Source: Allobosea sp. WAO (lineage in GTDB: Bacteria; Pseudomonadota; Alphaproteobacteria; Rhizobiales; Beijerinckiaceae). Taken from it: a stretch of DNA of 64,000 nt. The position numbers and the translations under genes were made by a program. Below, in pieces: positions 18,147 through 26,870 of the stretch (position 1 is the first letter of the stretch; the number at the start of each line of letters is the position of its first letter). The DNA is taken from contig NZ_JXTJ01000003.1 in the NCBI RefSeq assembly GCF_001509835.1, positions 496,001 to 560,000 of the forward strand, written 5' to 3'. The notes below the pieces were generated by a model. It had not been told where the DNA came from and ran no database searches. It worked only from the letters and a program-made list of their open reading frames with translations.

Positions 18147-18728
18147 ATGGCAACCCCCAAACGAACCGAGCGATCCCGGCTCCTCATCCTCGATGCGGCC
18201 AACGCGGCGTTTCGGGAAATGGGGTTTCCTGCTACCTCGGTTGAGGCAATCGCAAACCGTGCCGGCCTGACCCGGAAGACGGTCTACAACCTGTTCGCCT
18301 CGAAAGACGAAATCGCCTCGCAGCTCATAGCCCGCGTGGAAGCAAATGATGCGCCCTACCGCGATCGCATGAAGGCGGGAGAAGGCGTGCTTCATTTGCT
18401 CGAAGGTGTCCTCCTCGACAGCGCGTATTGGTGCCTGGCGAATCCTTCGCTTGCAAAGCTGGCGCTCGCTCCTGCCGAAAGGCCAGCCCTCGAGCCGCCT
18501 CCCGACCGGCCATCGTTCCAGCGGCTTGTCAGGGACATCCTGGTGCTCGGCCAGAGCCAAGGGGTCATTCGCAGGGATGATGACCCCAATTTCATGGCGC
18601 TCGTCCTGCTTGGCATCTATGGGCAAGCGATGCTTTCAGTTCTCGCCGGACGGCGCTTCGCCGAGGACGAGATCAGACGCCTCATCCGTATCGTGGTTGA
18701 AGGCATTGGCGAGCGTTCATCGCAGTAA
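18147..18728 (+). CDS. TetR/AcrR family transcriptional regulator
   Basis: A 193-residue regulator with the helix-turn-helix at about residues 29-50 (TSVEAIANRAGLTRKTVYNL) and a divergent all-helical ligand domain. The frame is open back to 17685, but that stretch is antisense to DUF4336; the ATG at 18147 directly follows the palindromic operators. The likely target is the divergent DUF4336 gene plus autoregulation. The ligand is unknown. Confidence 0.88.
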   Translation: MATPKRTERSRLLILDAANAAFREMGFPATSVEAIANRAGLTRKTVYNLFASKDEIASQLIARVEANDAPYRDRMKAGEGVLHLLEGVLLDSAYWCLANPSLAKLALAPAERPALEPPPDRPSFQRLVRDILVLGQSQGVIRRDDDPNFMALVLLGIYGQAMLSVLAGRRFAEDEIRRLIRIVVEGIGERSSQ

Positions 18729-18870
18729 GCCGCGTTGCCGTGCCTATCTCGATATCGGCCGGAACCGACATCGAGTGGCAGCTTTGCACGCCGCCAGCCC
18801 AAAAGTTGTCTGTTCGGCCCCCATCCCGAGCATTCGCCGCATCGGCCGTCCGGGCGCGTCAGCACAATAG

Positions 18871-18900
18871 AAAAGACCCGCCCGTTGCCGGGCGGGCCTC
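18871..18900 (-). terminator. Rho-independent terminator after DUF2076 gene
   Basis: An 8-bp stem CCCGCCCG / CGGGCGGG with a TTGC loop, followed on the reverse strand by TCTTTTC. It lies 33 bp after the DUF2076 stop. The remaining 140 bp towards tetR show nothing else. Confidence 0.7.
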
Positions 18901-18932
18901 TCCGTTTCATCTAACGGCTACGAAGCCACGGC

Positions 18933-19700
18933 TCACGCCCACTCGTCGTCGCCGAAGCCGCTCGAGCCGTCGTCATAGCCCTCGTTGCTGGCGTTCTGGT
19001 AGCTCGGCTCCTGGTAGCTGTGACCGGGATCCTCATAGGACTGGTTCGAGGCCGGCTGTGCATTCTCAGCCGTGGCGGTCTCGTTCTGCTGCGTCGCGTT
19101 GGCCTCAGCCGGCTTCGCCTCCGATGCTGCGGGCTTGCTGCCACCGAAGGCGTTCATCAGCATGTTGCCGGCGACCATGCCGCCGGCGACGCCGGCCGCC
19201 GTCGTCAGCGCGCTCGCCATGAAGCCGCCGCGCGCCGGCGCTTGAGCCTGCTGGTTCTGCCAGGGGCCGGGAGCAGGCGCGGCCGCCATGCCCTGCTGGC
19301 CCGGCTGGGCGCCCCAGGGCGGCGAGGCCGGCATCGGGGAGGCGGGCTGCGGCGCGGCGCGCTGCGGGAAGGATGGCACGGAGCCGCTGCGGGCCGGCTG
19401 GCTCGCGCCGCCGCCGAAGATCCCGGACAGGAAGCCGCCCGACTGTGCCGGCGCGGGGGCTGCGGCCGGCTGGCGGCGCAGTTCCTCGACCTCGGCCTGA
19501 AGCTGCTGGGCCTGGGCCTGCAGGTTGGCGAGGGCCTGTTCCTGGACATAGATCGACTGCGCCATCGCATAGGCGGCGTAGGGCTGTTCGCGCAGCCGCT
19601 CGGCGATGAAGTTCTCAGCCTCGGGGTCGCGGGGCTGATTGGCCGCCTGGCGCAGGCGGTCGAAAATCCCGGCGATCACGTCGCGTTCCTGCGGCGTCAT
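18933..19700 (-). CDS. DUF2076 domain protein
   Basis: A 255-residue protein. The N-terminal 80 residues form the DUF2076 helical region (MTPQERDVIAGIFDRLRQ, AYAMAQSIYVQEQALANLQ) with a coiled coil, followed by a Gln/Pro/Ala-rich middle, a short Gly-rich hydrophobic segment (AAGVAGGMVAGNMLMNAFGG) and an acidic tail rich in Tyr, Ser and Asp. This layout is known as a periplasmic ligand-binding-sensor-like family without assigned function. GAGGAG runs directly into the ATG at 19706, leaving no spacer, while ATG 19700 has a 6-nt spacer and is the better start. Confidence 0.78.
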   Translation of the reverse strand: MTPQERDVIAGIFDRLRQAANQPRDPEAENFIAERLREQPYAAYAMAQSIYVQEQALANLQAQAQQLQAEVEELRRQPAAAPAPAQSGGFLSGIFGGGASQPARSGSVPSFPQRAAPQPASPMPASPPWGAQPGQQGMAAAPAPGPWQNQQAQAPARGGFMASALTTAAGVAGGMVAGNMLMNAFGGSKPAASEAKPAEANATQQNETATAENAQPASNQSYEDPGHSYQEPSYQNASNEGYDDGSSGFGDDEWA

Positions 19701-19798
19701 CGTCATCTCCTCTCGTGTTGGGCAGGGCGGTTGCCCTGCCATGCGAGAGGTGGTGGAGCCCTATGACGTTATCAAGGCGACCCCGGGGAATTTTCGGC

Positions 19799-21103
19799 TC
19801 AGGCGTTGCCGATATTGACGTAGTCGAAGCCGCGCTCGCGCATCTCACTGGAGCGGTAGACATTGCGCAGATCGACCACAACCGGCTGCCGCAAGGCCGC
19901 CTTGACGCGCTCCAGATCAAGCGCGCGGAAGGCGTTCCATTCGGTGACGATCACCAGCGCATCGGCGCCTTCGAGGCAGGAATAGGCGTCGGGTGCGTAT
20001 TCGATCTCGGGCAGGAGCGGACGGGCGCTCTCCATGCTTTCCGGGTCAAAGGCGACGACGTGCGCTCCGGCATCGATCAGCGCCGTGATGATGGCGAGCG
20101 AGGGCGCTTCGCGCATGTCGTCGGTGTTCGGCTTGAAGGCGAGGCCGAGCACGGCGATGCGCTTGCCACGCACCGAGCCGCCGCAGGCGGCGACGACCTT
20201 GCGGGCCATGGCGCGCTTGCGCTGGTCGTTGACCGCGACGACGGTCTCGACGATGCGCAGCGGGCTTTCCATGTCCTGCGCCGTCTTGATCAGCGCCAGC
20301 GTGTCCTTCGGGAAGCAGGAGCCGCCATAGCCGGGGCCGGCATGCAGGAACTTCGACCCGATGCGATTGTCGAGGCCGATGCCGCGCGCGACTTCCTGCA
20401 CATTGGCGCCGACCCGCTCGCACAGATCCGCCATCTCGTTGATGAAGGTGATCTTGGTCGCAAGGAACGCGTTGCCGGCGTATTTGATCAGCTCGGAGGT
20501 TCGCCGCGCGGTGAACAGCAGCGGCGCGGCATTGAGATAGAGCGGCCGGTAGAGTTCTTCCATCACCTTGCGGGCGCGCTCGTCCTCGGTCCCGATCACG
20601 ATCCGGTCCGGACGCTTGAAATCGGCGATCGCGGCACCTTCGCGCAGGAATTCCGGGTTCGAGACCACTGCGAAATCGGCATCCGGCCGGGCGTCGCGCA
20701 TGATCCGCTCGACCTCGTCGCCGGTCCCGACCGGCACGGTCGATTTGGTGACGATGACCGTGAAGCCTTCGATCGCGGCGACGACGTCGCGCGCCGCCTG
20801 ATGGACGTAAGATAGGTCGGCATGGCCGTCGCCGCGGCGCGAGGGCGTCCCGACAGCGATGAAGACGGCCTCGGCACCGCGCACCGAGGCCGCAAGCTCG
20901 GTGGTGAAGGAGAGCCGGCCGGCGCGGACATTGCTCGCGACGAGATCGTCGAGGCCCGGCTCGAAGATCGGGATCTCGCCGCGATTGAGCGCCGCGATCT
21001 TCCCGGCGTCCATGTCGACGCAGATCACCTCATGGCCGAAATCGGCGAAGCATGCTCCCGAAACCAGGCCGACATAGCCCGAACCGATCATCGTCACGCG
21101 CAT
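19799..21103 (-). CDS. ugd: UDP-glucose 6-dehydrogenase
   Basis: A 434-residue enzyme that oxidises UDP-glucose twice with NAD to UDP-glucuronate for surface polysaccharides. The N-terminal Rossmann motif is MIGSGYVGLVSG, the substrate helix carries NPEFLREG, and the active-site cysteine is C263 in GGSCFPKD. The C-terminal domain starts near residue 300 (RIAVLGLAFKPNTDDMREAP). The length is standard. I chose ATG 21103 (MRVTMIGSG) over a GTG at 21118. It is monocistronic; the flippase at 13880 may act on a related product. Confidence 0.96.
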   Translation of the reverse strand: MRVTMIGSGYVGLVSGACFADFGHEVICVDMDAGKIAALNRGEIPIFEPGLDDLVASNVRAGRLSFTTELAASVRGAEAVFIAVGTPSRRGDGHADLSYVHQAARDVVAAIEGFTVIVTKSTVPVGTGDEVERIMRDARPDADFAVVSNPEFLREGAAIADFKRPDRIVIGTEDERARKVMEELYRPLYLNAAPLLFTARRTSELIKYAGNAFLATKITFINEMADLCERVGANVQEVARGIGLDNRIGSKFLHAGPGYGGSCFPKDTLALIKTAQDMESPLRIVETVVAVNDQRKRAMARKVVAACGGSVRGKRIAVLGLAFKPNTDDMREAPSLAIITALIDAGAHVVAFDPESMESARPLLPEIEYAPDAYSCLEGADALVIVTEWNAFRALDLERVKAALRQPVVVDLRNVYRSSEMRERGFDYVNIGNA

Positions 21104-21198
21104 GCGGCGCACACTCACCCTGTTGACCGGCAGGCCCGCCGGCTGGCGCAGCCCCTATAGCAAATCCGCCGCCTGGCAAAACGCGCAGCGCGCGAGGC

Positions 21199-21852
21199 TC
21201 AGGCCGAAGGCGCTTCCTCGGCCGTCGGATAGATCGAGGCGATCAGTCCACGCCCGGCCTCGCCGCGCAGTTTGAGCGGCCGCGCCGCGTCGATCCGCAG
21301 CGCCTGGTCGTGCGCGAGCGGGGTCGGGCTGCCCTCGACCTCGAAGGCGAGCGGGCCGGCCGCCGCGTAGATGATATGCGTGCCTGGCTGGAGGAAGAGC
21401 GCCGAGCCTTCCTGCAGAACAGCGAGCCCGATCCTGGCGAGGCTGCGGTCGGCGATCAGGTTGACGACCTCCACCGGCCCGTCCTCGAGCCGGCTGACGA
21501 TGCTGAGGCCGCCATCATAGGCGATCGGACGGAACGGCTCGCGCAGGTCGATCTCGCCGCCGGGCGTGTCGAGCACCAGCCCCCGGCCGGCGACCACGAC
21601 CTGCTGGCGATCATGGCCCGTGAGGTCGGAGAAGGGCGCCGGCGTCACGATCGCCGTGCGGCCGAGCCGCCAGACCAGCCCGTTCCAGGAGCCGGCGACC
21701 GCATCGTCGCGATAGCGCGCGGCGATGTCGATCGTGACACCGCCGCCGTTCTTCCAGGGCGCGCGCCCGTAATCGGCCGGGTCGAGCCGCGTCAGCGCAA
21801 GGCCGTCGGGCAGCGAGCGATCAGATGAAGTCGTCGTCGGGTGCGGGAGCAT
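21199..21852 (-). CDS. HutD/Ves family protein
   Basis: A 217-residue cupin-like protein. The opening LTRLDPADYGRAPWKNGGGV, the segment SWNGLVWRLGRTAIVTPAPFS and DLTGHDRQQVVVAGRG are the HutD signature. HutD is often encoded in histidine-utilisation operons, with a proposed governing role but no firm activity. No hut enzymes are nearby. The start overlaps the 3' end of the L,D-transpeptidase gene by 32 bp, so it is probably cotranscribed with it. Confidence 0.85.
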   Translation of the reverse strand: MLPHPTTTSSDRSLPDGLALTRLDPADYGRAPWKNGGGVTIDIAARYRDDAVAGSWNGLVWRLGRTAIVTPAPFSDLTGHDRQQVVVAGRGLVLDTPGGEIDLREPFRPIAYDGGLSIVSRLEDGPVEVVNLIADRSLARIGLAVLQEGSALFLQPGTHIIYAAAGPLAFEVEGSPTPLAHDQALRIDAARPLKLRGEAGRGLIASIYPTAEEAPSA

Positions 21853-22576
21853 CCGTCTCCAGGAGCGGTTCGTTCGATGGGTTGCGGTTCAGCACCACCA
21901 CCGTCGTGCCGGTCGGCACCCGGCTGTGCAGGTCGATGATGTCCTGATTGAACAGGCGGATGCAACCGGAAGACACGGCCTTGCCGATCGACCACGGCTC
22001 GCTGGTACCATGGATGCGGTAGAGCGTGTCCTGGCTGCCCTGGTAGAGGTAGAGCGCGCGCGCGCCGAGTGGATTCTCCAGCCCGGCGGCCATGCCGCCG
22101 GCCCAGCGCGCATTCCTTTCCGGTTCACGCTTGATCATCGCCGCCGTCGGGGTCCAGCGCGGCCAGGCCGCCTTGCGCGCGACGGTGGCGCGGCCACGCC
22201 AGGACATGCCCTGCTTGCCGACGCCGATGCCGTAGCGGATGGCGCGGCCGTTCTCGCGCACGAGGTAGAGATAGCGCGCGGAGGTGTCGACGATGATCGT
22301 GCCGGGCGCCTCATTGGTGCGGTAGTTCACTTCCTGGCGCAGAAAGCGGGTCTCGACCTCGGAAATATCGGTTGCCGGCAGCGGAAAGCTCTCGTCCGGC
22401 CGCTCATCATACATCGACAGGAAAGCTGCGTTGTGATGGATCGCTCCCTTCACTTCATAGGGCTGCTGCGACGTGCTGATGCAACCAGTCAGCGCGACCG
22501 GCGCGAACGCGGAGGCGAGGGTAACGAACCGACGGCGGGAGAGCAGGGCGGAGGCGGCAGGCTGGCGGGAGGGCAT
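21821..22576 (-). CDS. L,D-transpeptidase lipoprotein (YkuD domain)
   Basis: A 251-residue protein. The N-terminus has RRRF and a lipobox VALTGC with C32 as the lipidated residue, so it should be an outer- or inner-membrane lipoprotein facing the periplasm. The YkuD domain has the catalytic pair in YRIHGTSEPW and AVSSGCIRLF. It shares long identical-looking blocks with the transpeptidase at 15500 (RYGIGVG, PLGARALYL, YRIHGT, AVSSGCIR). The start at 22576 begins the signal; the frame is open to 22636. Confidence 0.92.
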   Translation of the reverse strand: MPSRQPAASALLSRRRFVTLASAFAPVALTGCISTSQQPYEVKGAIHHNAAFLSMYDERPDESFPLPATDISEVETRFLRQEVNYRTNEAPGTIIVDTSARYLYLVRENGRAIRYGIGVGKQGMSWRGRATVARKAAWPRWTPTAAMIKREPERNARWAGGMAAGLENPLGARALYLYQGSQDTLYRIHGTSEPWSIGKAVSSGCIRLFNQDIIDLHSRVPTGTTVVVLNRNPSNEPLLETDAPAPDDDFI

Positions 22577-22996
22577 GAACTCGGCTCTTGGTGCGAAACT
22601 ACGGGCGATAACATTCGATTTGCCGGCTGGTTCCAACGAACTACGGCCGGCGGACGTCTTTCACTTCACGGCTTCGCATGGCGCTCGGGTGAAGACGAGA
22701 TGGCGAAATCAAGGCGGCTGCAATGCGTGTCTTCGTTGCAACAGTCGTGCATGCGCTCAGTGCATGACCGAGCGGGAGGCTGACGCCATTGCCAAGGCCA
22801 GACGGGCGAGCTGAACCGTATTGCGAGGAAGATGGGCTGCTCCGACTTGAATTGCCCAAGATGTAAGCAATTTTAAGCTGAACTTAAGCGTTTCCGGCAA
22901 TGTTTTGTTTCGCCGTTTGGACGTTAGGCGCATTCCGCGTCCAAAATGCTGTTGTTTCTCGGGCACGGCGAGCTCGGGCTGGGGACGTAAGACGCG
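22577..22996. other. Intergenic region between L,D-transpeptidase and chemoreceptor
   Basis: About 420 bp between divergent genes with no convincing coding sequence. The segment near 22855-22925 is AT-richer and includes TTAAGCTGAACTTAA, an imperfect inverted repeat, so promoters for one or both genes are expected here. No firm -35/-10 pair could be assigned. Confidence 0.45.
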
Positions 22997-25090
22997 ATGA
23001 AATCGATCCGCTTCAAGATACTGGCCATGCTCGGCATCATAGCCTTGGGTTCGGTGCTTTCGGCTGGCCTCAGCCTCTATGCGCTTTCGCGCTCCCAGGA
23101 CCTCAATGCGCGGTCTGACGTGCAGGGTGAGATCACCTTGCTGACCGAACGAATCAACACGAATGTCTTCGCCGTGGTGATGGATTCCCGCGGCATCTAC
23201 ATGTCGAAGACTGCCAAGGAGGCCGAGCCCTTCGCCAAGACGAAGGAGGCGCGCTTCCCGGTGATGCGCAAGCTCGCCGCCGATCTCGTCGCCCGCGTGC
23301 CGGTTTCCGAAAAGGAAGGCGCCCTGAAGGTTCAGAAGTCGGTCGACGAGTTCATCGCCTTCCGTGCCGAGACGATCAGGCTCGGACGTGAGGTTTCGAC
23401 CGCTGCGGCGGACGAACAGGGCAATAACGACCTCAACCGTGCCAATCGTCGGGCCCTGAACGACAATCTCGTCGCCTTCGCCAAGCGCAACGAGGCGGTC
23501 GGTGAGGCACTTGCCGAGGAAGCGGCGAGCTTCACCCGGCAGGTCCAGTGGATTCTGCCGGTGGTACTGCTCTCGACCCTGCTCGCCTCGTTCGCTGCCG
23601 CCATGCTCTTCGCGCAGCGCTCGATCACGCGGCCGCTGCTCGATCTCGGCGGCGCGATGGACCGCGTCACGGCCGGCGACACGCAGATCGAGGTTCCTCA
23701 TACCAAGCGTGCGGACGAGATCGGCGCCATGGCGCGCGCCCTCGCGGTCCTGCGCCAGAGCACCGAGCAGGTCGCGCTCCTGCAGGCGCAGGAGAGGGCG
23801 GCCGCCGAAGAGCGCCTCGCGCGGGCCGAATCGATGGCTCTCGTCGTCTCGGATGTCGGCACCGTGGTCGCTGCTGCGGCGGCCGGCGATTTCTCGGCGC
23901 GCCTTGCGCTCGACGACGCCGATGCGGAGATGGCGAAGCTCGTCGCAGGGATCAATGAGATCAACCGCGTTGTCGACGCGGCGACGACCGAGTTCGCCGA
24001 GGCGCTGCAGGCGATCGCCGCCGGTGACCTGACCCACCGGGTCGACAGCGCCTATCGCGGCCGCTTCGCCGATCTCAAGGACGCGATCAACCAGACCGGC
24101 GAGAAGCTCTCGCAGACGCTGCGCACCATCCAGGCGACCGCCGGGGATGTCGGGCTCTCTGCCCGCGAGATCGCGACCGGGGCGGACGATCTCTCGAAGC
24201 GCACCGAGGAGCAGGCCTCGTCGCTGGAGGAGAGCGCCGCCACGACCGAAGAGCTCGCGGCTTCCGTCAAGGCCTCGGCGCAGGCCTCCCAGCAGGGCGT
24301 CGTCCTGGCGGGCGAGGCCATGCAGGTCGCCCAGGACGGCGGCGGCATCGTCAACGAGGCGGTGTCGGCGATGGCGCGCATCGAAGAGGCCTCGAAGAAG
24401 ATCTCGGACATCATCCGAGTGATCGACGACATCGCCTTCCAGACTAATCTGCTCGCGCTCAACGCCGCGGTGGAAGCAGCGCGGGCCGGCGATGCCGGCA
24501 AGGGCTTTGCGGTCGTCGCCTCGGAGGTGCGTACGCTGGCACAGCGTTCGGGCGAGGCGGCCAAGGATATTTCCGGGTTGATCTCCTCCTCGAACGCCGA
24601 AGTCGAGGCCGGCGTGAAGCTGGTGCGCCAGGCCGGCGATGCGCTCACCCGCATCGTCGAGGCCTCGCGCAAGGTCCAGGCCACGGTGTCGGAAGTCGCG
24701 GCCGCTTCGGCGGAACAGGCCAACGGTATCGAGGAAATGAGCCAGACCGTGGCGCATATGGACGAGATGACCCAGCAGAACGCCGCCCTGGCCGAGCAGA
24801 GCGCGGCTTCGGCGGGCTCGCTCTCGGGCAAGATCGGCGAGCTCAACGCCCTGGTCGCGAGCTTCCGCACCGGCGGGTCGGCCTCGGTAGCGCCATTCGC
24901 GGCGCCGCAGTCCCGCCCTGCAGCCGCTGCCGCGAGCGAGACCGATAGCGAGCCGCAGCGCCTGCGTCAGCTCGCCGAGGCCGCCTTCGCCCAGCAGAAG
25001 GTGGCTCCGCGCCGCGAGCCGCGTCCGGCCGCACCAATGCGCAAGGTCGCCAATTCCCGCCAGGGCGATGCCGGTTGGGAAGAATTCTGA
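22997..25090 (+). CDS. Methyl-accepting chemotaxis protein with C-terminal GWEEF tail
   Basis: A 697-residue chemoreceptor with membrane helices at about 8-28 and 185-208 enclosing a periplasmic four-helix-type sensor region of about 155 residues. HAMP repeats follow, then the signalling hairpin with its tip near residue 480 ([20 protein letters not shown]). The cytoplasmic half is very similar to the receptor at 8446 while the sensor half is different, so the two probably detect different ligands. The C-terminal GWEEF fits a CheR/CheB docking pentapeptide. A strong terminator follows. Confidence 0.95.
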   Translation: MKSIRFKILAMLGIIALGSVLSAGLSLYALSRSQDLNARSDVQGEITLLTERINTNVFAVVMDSRGIYMSKTAKEAEPFAKTKEARFPVMRKLAADLVARVPVSEKEGALKVQKSVDEFIAFRAETIRLGREVSTAAADEQGNNDLNRANRRALNDNLVAFAKRNEAVGEALAEEAASFTRQVQWILPVVLLSTLLASFAAAMLFAQRSITRPLLDLGGAMDRVTAGDTQIEVPHTKRADEIGAMARALAVLRQSTEQVALLQAQERAAAEERLARAESMALVVSDVGTVVAAAAAGDFSARLALDDADAEMAKLVAGINEINRVVDAATTEFAEALQAIAAGDLTHRVDSAYRGRFADLKDAINQTGEKLSQTLRTIQATAGDVGLSAREIATGADDLSKRTEEQASSLEESAATTEELAASVKASAQASQQGVVLAGEAMQVAQDGGGIVNEAVSAMARIEEASKKISDIIRVIDDIAFQTNLLALNAAVEAARAGDAGKGFAVVASEVRTLAQRSGEAAKDISGLISSSNAEVEAGVKLVRQAGDALTRIVEASRKVQATVSEVAAASAEQANGIEEMSQTVAHMDEMTQQNAALAEQSAASAGSLSGKIGELNALVASFRTGGSASVAPFAAPQSRPAAAAASETDSEPQRLRQLAEAAFAQQKVAPRREPRPAAPMRKVANSRQGDAGWEEF

Positions 25091-25149
25091 GGTGCGACAG
25101 GCCGGTTCCTGATCGAGCCGGCCCAAGCCTCAAGCAAAAGCTGATCGAG

Positions 25150-25179
25150 GGCCGCTCCCACCGGGAGCGGCCTTTTTTT
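25150..25179 (+). terminator. Rho-independent terminator after chemoreceptor gene
   Basis: A 10-bp stem GGCCGCTCCC / GGGAGCGGCC with a 3-base loop, followed by seven T, 60 bp after the stop. Confidence 0.9.
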
Positions 25180-25272
25180 CATGCTGGAAGCCGTGCCGGC
25201 TGTCTGACCCCGGCCGAGTCTCGTCGTTATCGCCGAGGACAGCGCCGCAGGGGAGGCGGCCTCGCCGCAGGA

Positions 25273-26685
25273 TCAGCTAGCGTCGGTGGCCGTCGCCGCC
25301 CGGACCAGGCCGAGGCGCTCGCGGGCGAACCAGCGCGTCAGCATCAGCACGGCGACGATCGCAAGACCGGTCGCGAGACCAATCCAGATGCCGATGCCGG
25401 CGAGTGGCGTCAGGAAACCGAGCGCCGCCGAGAGCGGCAGGCCGATGCCCCAATAGCCGAGGCCGGCGAAGAGCATCGGCACGCGCGTGTCGCGAAGCCC
25501 GCGCAGGATCGAGACGCCGACCACCTGGATGCCGTCGACGATCTGGAAGATCGCTGCATAGAACAGGAACAGCATGGCGAGCTGCGCCACCTCGGCGGCG
25601 CGCGGTTTGCTGGCGTCGAGGAACGGCACGACGAGCCAGTGCGGGACCAGCAGCATCAGCAGCGCGGTGAAGCACATGAAGGCGGTTGCGAGCACGAGCG
25701 CGGTCGCGCCGGCCCGGGCAATGCCCTCCCTGTCGCCGGCGCCGAAGGCATGCCCGACCCTGACCGTTCCGGCCTGACCGATGCCCATCGGCACCATGAA
25801 GCACAGCGAGGCGATCTGGATCGCGATGGCATGGGCGGCGAGCGAGGTCGGGCCGAGCAGTCCCATCAGGAAGGCGGCGCCGTTGAAGATCCAGACCTCG
25901 AAGCCGACGGTGATCCCGATCGGCAGGCCCATCCGCCAGAAGGCGCGGTAGCGGCTCCAGTCCGGCCGCCAGAAGCGCCCGAACAGGTGGTAGCGCCTAA
26001 AGCGCCGGTCGAGCGAGACCACCATGGCGAGGCCGGCGAACATCAGGGTCGAGGCCAACGCCGTCGCCATTCCGGAGCCGGGCAGGCCGAGCGCCGGAAA
26101 ACCGAGCCGCCCGAACATCAGCACCCAGTTGGCGAAGGCATTGAAGCAGACCGCGAAGAGCACGGTCACGAAGACCCAGAACGGGCGCTGCAGCGCCGCC
26201 AGGAAGCCGCGCAGCACAAGGTAGAGATAGAAGGGCAGGAGGCCCCATTGCAGCGTATGCAGATAGGAGGCGGCGGCCTTCGCCAGCGCCGGGTTCTGGC
26301 CCATCGCGGTGAGGATCGTCTCGGCCTGCCAGAGGCAGAGCCACATCGGCCCGGCCATGGTCGCGGCGACCCAGAAGCCCTGGCGCACCGTGCGGCGCAC
26401 ATCGCGCACCGAATGCCGGTTCCGCCCGAGCTCGATAGCGACCATCGGCGCGACAGCCGCCATCACACCGATCCCGAAGATCAGGAAGGCCATATAGAGA
26501 TTGGAGGCGAGCGCGCCAGCCGCCAGCGAGTCGGGGCCGAGATGGCCCATCATGATCACGTCGGTCGCCGTCATTGCCGTCTGCGCGACATTGGTCAGCA
26601 CCATCGGCCAGCTCAACGCCAGCATGGCCTTGACCTCGGTGAGCCAGGGGCTCGCCGGCCGCATCGGAAGCGCGATCTGTGACAT
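25273..26685 (-). CDS. MATE family multidrug efflux transporter
   Basis: A 470-residue membrane protein with about 12 helices in two six-helix halves (opening ALSWPMVLTNVAQTAMTATD and MMGHLGPDSLAAGAL; second half GLPIGITVGFEVWIFNGAAF). MATE transporters of the NorM branch expel cationic drugs or metabolites using Na+ or H+. The length is standard. It is divergent from the ureido hydrolase with 185 bp between starts; no regulator is adjacent. Confidence 0.93.
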   Translation of the reverse strand: MSQIALPMRPASPWLTEVKAMLALSWPMVLTNVAQTAMTATDVIMMGHLGPDSLAAGALASNLYMAFLIFGIGVMAAVAPMVAIELGRNRHSVRDVRRTVRQGFWVAATMAGPMWLCLWQAETILTAMGQNPALAKAAASYLHTLQWGLLPFYLYLVLRGFLAALQRPFWVFVTVLFAVCFNAFANWVLMFGRLGFPALGLPGSGMATALASTLMFAGLAMVVSLDRRFRRYHLFGRFWRPDWSRYRAFWRMGLPIGITVGFEVWIFNGAAFLMGLLGPTSLAAHAIAIQIASLCFMVPMGIGQAGTVRVGHAFGAGDREGIARAGATALVLATAFMCFTALLMLLVPHWLVVPFLDASKPRAAEVAQLAMLFLFYAAIFQIVDGIQVVGVSILRGLRDTRVPMLFAGLGYWGIGLPLSAALGFLTPLAGIGIWIGLATGLAIVAVLMLTRWFARERLGLVRAATATDAS

Positions 26686-26870
26686 GGCTGCCTTTTATCT
26701 GGGCAGCCAGCCGCTTAACAGCCCCTCTGGTGCCGTGGCAGGCGGCGCCTTGCGCGTGACGCGCCTTCGCTCCGCGCCACGTCGCCGATTCAGCCTCTTG
26801 CGCGCGCGGCCCGCTTCCTGCCTGCTGCATGTCCGAACCGATGCCATGCCTGCCACGGAGCGCCGACGAG

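Noticed and set aside
21199..21852. Histidine utilisation operon
   Set aside because: HutD is present, but hutH, hutU, hutI, hutG and hutC are not; a hut operon cannot be claimed.
22757..25126. 789-codon reverse frame opposite the second chemoreceptor
   Set aside because: Low-complexity Arg/Gly/Leu/Asp composition, no domain, and fully overlaps a clear chemoreceptor; the first chemoreceptor has the same kind of shadow at 9106-10662.
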